NCBI RefSeq assembly: GCF_034387475.1
Contig: NZ_JAXCIL010000001.1
Span: 372,001-436,000, forward strand
Direction: 5' to 3'
Source of the DNA: Pseudomonas sp. Teo4
GTDB lineage: Bacteria > Pseudomonadota > Gammaproteobacteria > Pseudomonadales > Pseudomonadaceae
DNA: 64,000 nt
Made by a program: the position numbers and the translations under genes. Of this stretch, positions 51,747 to 60,354 are shown piece after piece (position 1 is the first letter of the stretch; every line of letters starts with the position of its first letter). Below the pieces are notes generated by a model. It was not told the origin of the DNA. It saw only the letters and a program-made list of their open reading frames with translations, and ran no database searches.

Positions 51747-52310
51747 TCAGGGTTTTTCGCCTTTGCGCCGACGCTGGGCGATGTCCGCCAGGCAGTTTTC
51801 CAGCGCCTCCAGGTGGTCGATCACCGAGTGCACGCCAAGGCTGTACAGCGCCAGGGTCGCTTTGCCGCGGGCCAGTTCCTGTTCATGCGGGTTCATGGCC
51901 TGCCAATCGCTGGAGCCAAGGTCGCAGGACGGGCTGCACGCTGCCAGGCCTACGGTCCACAAGCCTGCGTTAAGGCCTGATTGCAGCAGACGTGGTTCAC
52001 CGCTGACCAGTACGCAGCCTTCCAGTCGGGCACTTTCCAGCGACATCAAGGCCTGCCAGCAGGCATTCGGTGCTGGCCAGCGTGCGCCATTGGCCGAGTG
52101 CCCGGGCAGCCAAGCGGGCAGGATACTGGCCAGGCGCTTGCTCTGGGCGGAGCTCTGCTCATCGAGCCAGATACAGGGTACTTGTCGCTTGCGCAAGCCG
52201 GCCAGGGTTTCTAGTGCGCCGGGGGCGGGCAGGGGGCCGCCGTCATGTGCCTGGACCAAACAACTGCGCAGGCCAAAGAGCACAGCGGTGAAGGCAGGTG
52301 CATCGTGCAT
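51747..52310 (-). CDS. PhnX-like HAD protein lacking catalytic residues
   Basis: A 187-residue protein with the outline of phosphonoacetaldehyde hydrolase (PhnX). The C-terminal block SGLNAGLWTVGLAACSPSCD, with DWQAMNPHEQ and SLGVHSVIDHLEAL, matches PhnX well. However, motif I is TAVLFGLRSCLVQ, where PhnX has VIFDWAGT: the nucleophile Asp is Gly13. The usual VDDT of motif III reads VLVSGEP and the Schiff-base lysine region is not evident. It is therefore probably catalytically dead in the HAD sense, or has a new function. The start at 52310 gives the domain start directly. Confidence 0.75.
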   Translation of the reverse strand: MHDAPAFTAVLFGLRSCLVQAHDGGPLPAPGALETLAGLRKRQVPCIWLDEQSSAQSKRLASILPAWLPGHSANGARWPAPNACWQALMSLESARLEGCVLVSGEPRLLQSGLNAGLWTVGLAACSPSCDLGSSDWQAMNPHEQELARGKATLALYSLGVHSVIDHLEALENCLADIAQRRRKGEKP

Positions 52311-52500
52311 GGCAACATCCCTGAAATAGTCCGCAGGCTAGGGGGCAAATGTTACGACCCAATGACGAGCAACAGCTGTTCACAAAATATTGAGCAAAAA
52401 TGTGTAAAGCTGTTTCTCAGCCCGCAAGCCTTTATACTGGCGCCTTATTTGCAGTGCACAGAGCGTGCCTGCGGCCGAGAAAATCGATGGAGAGACATCT

Positions 52501-53208
52501 ATGCGTAGGATCGGTGCCGGTGTGATCGAGCGAGTCACCCAGGCTTGTGTCTGCGCCAGCTTGCTGCTGGCGCCCGTGGCAGCCACCCAGGCAGCCACCG
52601 AGGAGGACCCTTGGGAGGCGGTCAACCGTCCGATCTTCAGGTTCAACGACACCGTCGACACGTATGCCCTCAAGCCATTGGCCAAAGGGTACCAGGCCGT
52701 CACGCCGCAGTTCCTCGAGGATGGCATCCACAACGTCTTCCAGAACCTGGGTGATGTGACCAACCTGGTCAACGATGTGCTGCAGCTCAAACCCCGTGCT
52801 GCCGGCATCGACACTGCCCGCCTGATCGTCAACACCACCTTCGGTCTTGGTGGTTTCTTCGATGTAGGCACCAAGATGGGGCTGCAGCGTAATGACGAAG
52901 ACTTCGGCCAGACCCTGGGCTACTGGGGCGTGAGCAGCGGCCCTTACGTGGTGATTCCGCTGCTGGGGCCAAGCACCGTGCGTGACGGCCTGTCCAAGTA
53001 CCCGGACAGCTACACCAAGCCGTACCGCTACATCGACCATGTGCCGACCCGCAACTCGATCTTTGCCCTGGACGTGATCGACACCCGCGCCAATCTGCTG
53101 TCTGCGGAAAAGCTGATTCAGGGTGACAAGTACATCTTCATTCGCAACGCCTACCTGCAGAACCGCGAGTTCAAGGTCAAGGATGGCGAAGTCGAAGACG
53201 ATTTCTGA
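52501..53208 (+). CDS. mlaA: Outer membrane lipid asymmetry protein MlaA (VacJ)
   Basis: A 235-residue MlaA/VacJ homologue that removes misplaced phospholipids from the outer leaflet. The family block ATEEDPWEAVNRPIFRFND, then GDVTNLVNDVLQLKPRAA, DFGQTLGYWGV and GPYVVIPLLGPSTVRD are all present. The signal peptide ends ..VAATQA before ATEEDP. E. coli MlaA is a lipoprotein, but no cysteine follows at the cleavage site here; Cys17 and Cys19 lie early in the hydrophobic region. Start ATG 52501 follows GGAGAGA. It ends in a strong terminator. Confidence 0.93.
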   Translation: MRRIGAGVIERVTQACVCASLLLAPVAATQAATEEDPWEAVNRPIFRFNDTVDTYALKPLAKGYQAVTPQFLEDGIHNVFQNLGDVTNLVNDVLQLKPRAAGIDTARLIVNTTFGLGGFFDVGTKMGLQRNDEDFGQTLGYWGVSSGPYVVIPLLGPSTVRDGLSKYPDSYTKPYRYIDHVPTRNSIFALDVIDTRANLLSAEKLIQGDKYIFIRNAYLQNREFKVKDGEVEDDF

Positions 53209-53222
53209 TTCATGTCGGTGTG

Positions 53223-53250
53223 AAAAAGGCGACCCCAGGGTCGCCTTTTT
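53223..53250. terminator. Bidirectional terminator after mlaA
   Basis: A 13-bp perfect stem AAAAAGGCGACCC/GGGTCGCCTTTTT with a 2-base loop (practically a 4-base loop) is A-rich and T-rich at its ends, serving mlaA and the convergent PilZ gene. Confidence 0.93.
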
Positions 53251-53259
53251 CGTAACGAT

Positions 53260-53559
53260 TCAATGCATGGCCAGGATACGCAGGCCAAATTTCTGCTGAC
53301 CGCTGGGCTGGTCGGCGATCCACACCACTTCGGTGCTGGCGTGCAACCCCTTGAGCGCCGGGTGATCGGAGTCGATGCGTACCTCAAGTCGCTCGCCGAC
53401 CTGAAAGTGCTGCGGGGCCTGTACCTGCATGCCGCCGCTGGACAGGTCCAGGCACACCGCTGCGATGACCTGGCCGGCATGCAGCAGGCTGACCTCGGTA
53501 TCGATGCGCATGCGGATGAAATCACGTTTTTCGCTGTGGCTGGTGGGCGTCTGAGGCAT
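53260..53559 (-). CDS. PilZ-domain c-di-GMP receptor
   Basis: A 99-residue single PilZ domain. Both c-di-GMP motifs are intact: R-x3-R in KRDFIRMR near residues 11-18, and D-x-S-x-x-G as CLDLSSGGMQVQAP near residues 36-49. It therefore should bind c-di-GMP, in contrast to the PilZ-like protein at 43626. The target is unknown. Terminates at the shared hairpin with mlaA and lies divergent from rssB. Confidence 0.93.
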   Translation of the reverse strand: MPQTPTSHSEKRDFIRMRIDTEVSLLHAGQVIAAVCLDLSSGGMQVQAPQHFQVGERLEVRIDSDHPALKGLHASTEVVWIADQPSGQQKFGLRILAMH

Positions 53560-53829
53560 GCTGCGTCCTTCCCATCGGGTTGCACGGGTCGGCTTTCTTA
53601 TAACTCCCGGTGATTTGCCCTGTAAAGTGCGGGGGAGTCGACCTACCTGTGCTTGAAACGCCTGGCGGATGGGAGTACCGTCTGCGCCTTACGAGGTACG
53701 TCTGCTAGTTGCCGGGTAAGTTTTCTTGTCCTACAACTCAAAGAGAGTGTTACCACAGAGTTTCCCTGTAGTCGGCTGTCAGCCTTGATGACACCGCTTC
53801 ACCAACCCAAACCGGCGCCGTTCGCCCAC

Positions 53830-55011
53830 ATGCAGAAAACCAGTGCAACGCTGCTGATCATCGATGACGACGACGTGGTCCGTGCGAGCCTCGCCGCCTA
53901 TCTGGAAGACAGTGGCTTCAGCGTCCTCCAGGCCAGTAATGGCCAGCAGGGACTTCAGGTCTTCGAAGAACACCAGCCCGACCTCGTGATCTGCGATCTG
54001 CGCATGCCGCAGATGGGCGGCCTCGAACTGATCCGTCAGGTCAGCGAGCGTGCGCCGCAGTTGCCAGTCATCGTGGTGTCCGGGGCCGGGGTGATGAGCG
54101 ATGCCGTCGAGGCCCTGCGCCTGGGCGCGGCTGACTACCTGATCAAGCCGCTGGAAGACCTTGCGGTACTCGAACATTCGGTACGCAGGGCGCTCGATCG
54201 CTCGCGGCTGGTGCTGGAAAACCAGCGCTACCGCGAAAAGCTGGAGGCGGCCAACCGCGAGCTCGAGGCCAGCCTGCACCTGTTGCAGGAAGACCAGACC
54301 GCCGGTCGCCAAGTGCAGATGAACATGCTGCCGGAAAGCCCATGGGAAGCCGGCGAGTTCGTGTTCGAACACCAGATCATTCCGTCGCTGTACCTGTCTG
54401 GCGATTTTGCCGACTACTTCCGCGTGGATGACCGACGTATTGCCTTCTATCTGGCCGATGTTTCGGGCCATGGCGCGTCCTCGGCGTTCGTCACCGTGTT
54501 GCTCAAGTTCATGACCACACGGTTGTTGTTCGAGCTCAAACGCAACAGGAACCGCGAGTTCAAGCCTTCGGAAGTGCTCAGCCATATCAACCGCGGGTTG
54601 ATCAACTGCAAGCTGGGCAAGCATGTGACAATGGTAGGCGGGGTGATCGACGAGGAAACCGGCCTGCTGACCTACGCCGTAGGTGGCCATTTGCCGCTGC
54701 CGGTGCTGTATACCCCGGGTCAGGCCCGTTACCTGGAAGGCCGTGGCTTGCCGGTGGGCCTGTTCGACGAGGCCACCTATCAGGACCTGGTGCTTGAGCT
54801 GCCGCCGCAGTTCAGTCTGAGCTTGATGTCCGATGGCATTCTGGACCTTTTGCCGGGGAGCACGCTCAAAGATAAAGAAGCTGCCTTGCCGGAAATCGTC
54901 AAGGCAGCGGGTGGTAGCCTGGATGGGCTGCGCCAACGATTTGGATTGGCTACGCTTGGGGAGATGCCGGATGATATCGCCCTATTGGTGTTGAGCAGGA
55001 ACCTTCAATGA
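53830..55011 (+). CDS. rssB: Response regulator/PP2C phosphatase RssB
   Basis: A 393-residue protein with an N-terminal receiver (1-120; acidic pocket in LLIIDDDDVV, phospho-acceptor Asp56 in LVICDLRMPQMGG, Lys in YLIKPLED), a coiled linker and a C-terminal PP2C/SpoIIE-type phosphatase with SLYLSGDFADYF, LADVSGHGASSAF and LMSDGILDLLPG. It matches Pseudomonas RssB, linked to control of RpoS. The start is uncertain: ATG 53830 gives the family length, whereas ATG 53788 would add 14 residues; neither has a strong ribosome site. Overlaps rssC by ATGA. Confidence 0.92.
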   Translation: MQKTSATLLIIDDDDVVRASLAAYLEDSGFSVLQASNGQQGLQVFEEHQPDLVICDLRMPQMGGLELIRQVSERAPQLPVIVVSGAGVMSDAVEALRLGAADYLIKPLEDLAVLEHSVRRALDRSRLVLENQRYREKLEAANRELEASLHLLQEDQTAGRQVQMNMLPESPWEAGEFVFEHQIIPSLYLSGDFADYFRVDDRRIAFYLADVSGHGASSAFVTVLLKFMTTRLLFELKRNRNREFKPSEVLSHINRGLINCKLGKHVTMVGGVIDEETGLLTYAVGGHLPLPVLYTPGQARYLEGRGLPVGLFDEATYQDLVLELPPQFSLSLMSDGILDLLPGSTLKDKEAALPEIVKAAGGSLDGLRQRFGLATLGEMPDDIALLVLSRNLQ

Positions 55012-55490
55012 GTACCGGTAGAATCCAGTTCGCCGAGCAAAGCGGTACCTTTGTACTGAAATTTGTGGGTGAAGTGCGCCTGACCCTGTGTTCGGCGCTG
55101 GATGCGACGATCGAGAAGATCTTCACCGCGCTGAACTTCTCGGCCATCGTCATCGACTTGACCGAGACCGAAAGCATCGACAGCACCACCTTGGGCCTGC
55201 TGGCCAAGCTGTCGATCCTGTCGCGGCAGAAGGTTGGCCTGTTGCCGACCGTGGTCACCACGAACCCGGACATCTCGCGTCTGCTGCAGTCGATGGGCTT
55301 CGATCAGGTGTTCAACATCGTCGATCGTCCGGTGCCGTGCCCGGAATGCCTGACCGACTTGCCGTCCCAGGACCAGAATGAAGACGTGGTGCGTTCCAAG
55401 GTGCTGGAGGCGCACAAGATTCTGATGGGGTTGAATGACTCCAACCGTGAAGCCTTCCATGACCTGGTGAGCGCGCTCGAGCGGACCTGA
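55008..55490 (+). CDS. rssC: STAS-domain anti-sigma factor antagonist RssC
   Basis: A 160-residue protein with an N-terminal STAS domain (1-110). The phosphorylatable serine equivalent is Ser59 in the IDSTTLGLLAKL loop, with VIDLTETESID before it. A C-terminal extension includes CPECLTDLPSQDQNEDV and a helix (HKILMGLNDSNREAFHDLV). It overlaps the rssB stop by ATGA, so the phosphatase and its presumed STAS substrate are co-translated, as in other partner-switching modules. No anti-sigma kinase gene is adjacent. Confidence 0.92.
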   Translation: MSTGRIQFAEQSGTFVLKFVGEVRLTLCSALDATIEKIFTALNFSAIVIDLTETESIDSTTLGLLAKLSILSRQKVGLLPTVVTTNPDISRLLQSMGFDQVFNIVDRPVPCPECLTDLPSQDQNEDVVRSKVLEAHKILMGLNDSNREAFHDLVSALERT

Positions 55491-55510
55491 CGCCAGATCC
55501 GCGTTGCTGC

Positions 55511-55577
55511 CTTCGCGGGTAAACCCGCTCCCACAGGTGCAGTGCTGCCTCTTGTGGGAGCGGGTTTACCCGCGAAG
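55511..55577. repeat. REP pair, GGGTAAACCCGC type
   Basis: Perfect 25-bp arms (55511-55535 and 55553-55577) with core CGCGGGTAAACCCGCTCCCACA around a 17-base loop. It separates the convergent rssC and PhoD-like genes. Confidence 0.93.
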
Positions 55578-55602
55578 GGGTCAGCAAAACCATCTTCAAA
55601 CT

Positions 55603-57474
55603 TCACACCCGCCGCGCAAACTCCGTCGCCGTGCCACCCTCGGCATTCAACTGAAACACCCGCACTGGCCGACCCTCGTCATCGAAGAACACCTGCCCCA
55701 GCCCCGCGCTGTTCCACAGTCGCTCGCCCGCATCGGCATGGCTGGGCGTTTGTGGCACGACCTCCATCTCCCGGCGCTTGGTGAACCAATTGAGCGGCGA
55801 GCGCGGTGAGTACAGCCAGCGGTTGAGCCGGTCGAGCACCGCCAATAAACGCTCGGGAAACTCGTTCTTGATGCCGCTGCTGGTGATCTGCCACAGATGT
55901 GGGCTGCGCTGGCGATGGCGAATCAGTACTTCATAGACGAACGAATAGTGCACATCACCCGACAGAATCACGTAATGCCCGGGTGTGCGCGAATGGCGGA
56001 AGATGTTGAGAATCACCTGTGCGGCGCCCCGGTGTGCCATCCAGTTTTCGGCATCTACCAGTAGCGGGTAACCCAGCCAGCTGAACACCTTCTGCACCGT
56101 TTCGATCAGCTTGACCCCGAAAATTGGTGCCGGTGACACGATAATGGCTGATGGGTGGTCCAGCAGCGCGTGCTGCAGCTCACACAGCGCTTCCCAATCC
56201 AATAGACCCGAGGGCTTGGCCAAGTTGCTTTCGCTTCGCCAGCGACGGGTACGGGTGTCCAGCACCAGCAGGGGCGGGTTGCTGGGCAGGTTGAACTGCC
56301 AGCCCTGAAAACGCAGCAGCTCGCCGATTAGTTCATCCTGCACCTGGCTGCCCGGCGTGGCCTGCGCCAGCGCGCCAGCTTGCCCGACCAGGGCGTTGCA
56401 GCCATCCGGGTCATTGCCCCAGGCCTGGCACAAAAGGTAGCCCAGCAGGGCGTTGCCGATGATCCGTCGCGAGAAGGGGTGGCCATAGGCGGTTTCTTCC
56501 CATTGCGCCGAGAGGTTCCAGTCGTCGGTGATGTCATGGTCATCGAAGATCATCAGGCAGGGCAGATGGGCCATGACCCGCGCCACCTGGCCCAGGTTGG
56601 CCGCGAAGGCTTCGATTGGCGGCAGCTCATGGCGATAGCGTGCCTGGCGCTGCGGGTTCAAACCCGAGGGCATGGTCATGTCGACCAGCTGCCAGGGGGT
56701 GGGTGACCACACCAGCAAGTACATCGCCATTACCTCGGCGAAGGTCACCAGGTGGTTGTCGGCGTTGCTGGACGAAAAGATCGGCTTGCGTTTGCCGCCG
56801 AAGAAGCGCTCGCGCAAGGTTTCGTTGCGCTCCTGCTCCGGGAGCAGGTCGGCCCGGTGGTAATAACAGGCCGGGTGACGGTACAGCGCGGCGCTGTCGG
56901 CGACCAGGGCACCGTCCAGCGCCTCGTCCAGCAGCCCCAGGCGCTCGATCAGCCCATGGATGGCCTTGAGCATTGGGCCGGCAACGTCATCGGCATAGAC
57001 CTGATCGCCGGTCATCAACAATAGTGCAGGGCGCTGTTCGGGGCGCTGGCATTGCTGGAGCAGCCGGTCGGCGCACAACAGGCCATCGGTGGCCGCATGA
57101 TGCGGTTTACGGCACGAGCCGTGGAGTAACTGGTCGAGGCGTTCGCGCAGCACGAAGCTTGGGCGCTGGCGGCCAGGGTAGAGCAGGTGTGCAGCCCAGT
57201 CGGCAATACCCAGGCCGTTGAGGCGTACGTCGTATTCGAGTTCGACGTTGTAGGGTAGCGGCTGCGCGAAGTGGATATCCAGCAGGTGCAGGAACGCATG
57301 CTGGCCGACCGGGATGACCTGACAATCGACGCTGGCGTCGATGCCAGGGCAATCCAGCATGAACTCGGGTTGCAACGGTTGCGTACAGGCAAGCCAGATG
57401 GCCAGGCGCTGAGACTCCAGGCGACGCAGAACCGGGCCAGCGAGAACGAGCGGCAAAGGTGAGGAGGGGGTCAT
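55603..57474 (-). CDS. PhoD-like metallophosphatase
   Basis: A 623-residue member of the PhoD/alkaline phosphatase D-like metallophosphoesterase group. An N-terminal beta-rich domain (1-130) is followed by metal-binding motifs LLMTGDQVYADD (about 152-163), MIFDDHDITDDWN and VILSGDVHYSFVYEV near the C-terminus. There is no Tat or Sec signal at the N-terminus (MTPSSPLPLVLAGPVLRRL), so it is likely cytoplasmic, unlike secreted PhoD. The substrate is unknown. Confidence 0.88.
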   Translation of the reverse strand: MTPSSPLPLVLAGPVLRRLESQRLAIWLACTQPLQPEFMLDCPGIDASVDCQVIPVGQHAFLHLLDIHFAQPLPYNVELEYDVRLNGLGIADWAAHLLYPGRQRPSFVLRERLDQLLHGSCRKPHHAATDGLLCADRLLQQCQRPEQRPALLLMTGDQVYADDVAGPMLKAIHGLIERLGLLDEALDGALVADSAALYRHPACYYHRADLLPEQERNETLRERFFGGKRKPIFSSSNADNHLVTFAEVMAMYLLVWSPTPWQLVDMTMPSGLNPQRQARYRHELPPIEAFAANLGQVARVMAHLPCLMIFDDHDITDDWNLSAQWEETAYGHPFSRRIIGNALLGYLLCQAWGNDPDGCNALVGQAGALAQATPGSQVQDELIGELLRFQGWQFNLPSNPPLLVLDTRTRRWRSESNLAKPSGLLDWEALCELQHALLDHPSAIIVSPAPIFGVKLIETVQKVFSWLGYPLLVDAENWMAHRGAAQVILNIFRHSRTPGHYVILSGDVHYSFVYEVLIRHRQRSPHLWQITSSGIKNEFPERLLAVLDRLNRWLYSPRSPLNWFTKRREMEVVPQTPSHADAGERLWNSAGLGQVFFDDEGRPVRVFQLNAEGGTATEFARRV

Positions 57475-57533
57475 CGACAGCTCTGGTGGCTAATAGGCCC
57501 TATCGCTGGCACGCCAGCTACCGGAGGGCATGA

Positions 57534-57571
57534 AGCAAAACGGGCGGAAAATGCTGAACACTTCCCGCCCG
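57534..57571 (-). terminator. Terminator of transaldolase gene
   Basis: On the minus strand CGGGCGGGAA and TTTTCCGCCCG pair across a 10-base loop and are followed by TTTTGC. It lies 21 bases after the tal stop. Confidence 0.85.
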
Positions 57572-57591
57572 TCAGGCAAACCCGATATGTA

Positions 57592-58518
57592 TCAGGCTTT
57601 TTCAGCCATCAGTTTTTCCAGTTTTTCCTGGTCGCGGGCGAACTGGCGAATACCCTCGGCCAGCTTCTCGGTGCCCATGGCATCTTCGTTCATCGCCCAG
57701 CGGAACTGGCTTTCGTTCAGTTGCTGCTTGGCCTCACCGGCATTGCCCGGCTTCAGTACCCGAGGCAACTGGCCTTGATCGTCGCTCAGCTGCTGCAGAA
57801 GCTCCGGGCTGATGGTCAGGCGGTCGCAGCCAGCCAGCTGTTCGATCTGGCCGATGTTACGGAAGCTGGCGCCCATGACCACGGTGTTGTAGCCATTGGC
57901 CTTGTAGTAGTTGTAGATACGCGTGACCGACTGCACGCCGGGGTCTTCGGCGCCCACGTATTCCTGGCCGGTGCTCTTCTTGTACCAGTCGTAGATACGG
58001 CCCACGAACGGCGAGATCAGGAACACCCCGGCATCGGCACAGGCCTGGGCCTGGGCGAAGGAGAACAGCAGGGTCAGGTTGGTCTGGATGCCTTCTTTTT
58101 CCAGCTTCTCGGCGGCGCGGATGCCTTCCCAGGTGGAGGCCAGCTTGATCAGCACGCGGTCTTTGCCGATGCCGGCGGCATCGTACAGCTCGATCAACTG
58201 GCGAGCTTTGTTGAGCAGCGCCGGCTCATCGAACGACAGGCGTGCATCCACCTCGGTGGAGATGCGCCCAGGAATGACCTTGAGAATGCCCGCGCCCACG
58301 GCCACGGCGAACTTGTCGCAGGCCAGGTCCACGTTGCCCTTGGTATCGGCCTTCACCTGCTTGAGCAGGTCGGCGTAGCCAGGAATGGCGGCTGCCTTGA
58401 GCAGCAGCGACGGGTTGGTGGTGGCATCGACCGGCTTGAGGCGGGTGATGGCATCCAGGTCCCCGGTGTCGGCGACCACGGTGGTGAACTGCTTGAGTTG
58501 TTCCAGCTTGGAGGTCAT
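57592..58518 (-). CDS. tal: Transaldolase
   Basis: A 308-residue TalB-type transaldolase of the pentose phosphate pathway, transferring dihydroxyacetone units via a Schiff base. The catalytic Lys125 lies in [16 protein letters not shown], and [14 protein letters not shown] is the N-terminal family signature, with [17 protein letters not shown] further on. ATG 58518 starts [14 protein letters not shown]. Monocistronic, with its own terminator. Confidence 0.97.
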   Translation of the reverse strand: MTSKLEQLKQFTTVVADTGDLDAITRLKPVDATTNPSLLLKAAAIPGYADLLKQVKADTKGNVDLACDKFAVAVGAGILKVIPGRISTEVDARLSFDEPALLNKARQLIELYDAAGIGKDRVLIKLASTWEGIRAAEKLEKEGIQTNLTLLFSFAQAQACADAGVFLISPFVGRIYDWYKKSTGQEYVGAEDPGVQSVTRIYNYYKANGYNTVVMGASFRNIGQIEQLAGCDRLTISPELLQQLSDDQGQLPRVLKPGNAGEAKQQLNESQFRWAMNEDAMGTEKLAEGIRQFARDQEKLEKLMAEKA

Positions 58519-58748
58519 GGGCGTGCTCTGTCCTGTGCAATGACTCGACATTACCCGAGCCCTTGCGGCCACTCAAGGCCCGTCGAAGCGACTCGGTCAC
58601 CCATCCGGCAAACACCGCGAATCCCCTGCAGGAGCGGGCTTGCCCGCGATGGGCGGCGCAGCAGCCCCAGGGTCTACCGGCAAACACGCCGATCCCACCC
58701 AAAGGCCCTGCGAAAGGTGAAGCTTCGAGTCTCAACCCGCCCAGAGGT

Positions 58749-59759
<1,011 letters not shown>

Positions 59760-59822
59760 TGAGGGCACGTATTGGCTACCGGACTCGGCGATGCCGAGCG
59801 GGTGGATGTGTGGAATCGGCAT

Positions 59823-60323
59823 AGTCTACCAACTCGGCGGGCTTCTCGTCTGACCCAGTGATGGTTGGCGGTTCCTACAGGTAATTCGCGTCATCTGATG
59901 TAGGACGTTTCCTATTAATTGGGGATCCGCCTCCAAAGGATTGAGGGGGAGATGATGAGTGCGTAACCTCAATTTTGTTCAGACAGGTTTTCACATTGGC
60001 GTGGAAGGATGAACGACACTCACTTTCAGAACAATTAATCAGCTGTGACATGGCTTGCGCCAGCGCAGGCACCCGGACTGCAGCCCGTAGCTCTTCTGCA
60101 GTGATTTTTCGATCGCCAGCGCGGTCGATGATATCGAGCAAACGCGCCTTGATCGGGCCTTCGTCACCGGCATTTGCCATGGGGCTGTAGCGCTGCAGCT
60201 GTTTATCCGTCAGGCGCTTGAGGGGCCGCAGGAGTTTGTCAAATTCTGACTTGCCCCGATGGGTTAGTCCCTCCCTGAACCGGTGATACTTTCCGCAGCT
60301 AGTTTTACCAGGGAGTAATATCG
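59823..60323. other. Lower-GC junction region between dusA and vgrG
   Basis: This 500-base gap is less GC-rich than the core genes (for example near 59880-60060) and contains an antisense fragment of an effector-like protein (next entry). No integrase, transposase or clear attachment repeat is visible. GGGAG at 60311-60315 is the vgrG ribosome site. Confidence 0.55.
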
Positions 60324-60354
60324 TTGATGGAATCGACGAAGATCTTTGCACCAC
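59875..60354 (-). pseudogene. Orphan fragment of a T6SS effector-like C-terminal region
   Basis: An open frame of up to 159 residues. Its middle part (LTDKQLQRYSPMANAGDEGP, then RKITAEELRAAVRVPALAQA, MSQLINCSESE) resembles the linker/C-terminal segment often found in VgrG- or PAAR-linked peptidoglycan or lipase effectors of Pseudomonas, which normally continues ..ESEW. Here the sequence turns into CRSSFHANVKTCLNKIEV and low-complexity Ser/Pro text, and there is no toxin domain. Its 5' end overlaps the start of vgrG on the other strand, so a natural start is unlikely. I read it as a remnant rather than a working gene. Confidence 0.5.

Noticed and set aside
58619..58660. A further REP unit between tal and dusA
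   Set aside because: A single degenerate arm (GGAGCGGGCTTGCCCGCGATGGG) is present without a clear facing partner, so it is not listed as a pair.
59823..60323. Attachment-site duplication of the dusA 5' end
   Set aside because: I looked for a second copy of the dusA start sequence in the gap and downstream to the window end and saw none; it may lie outside.
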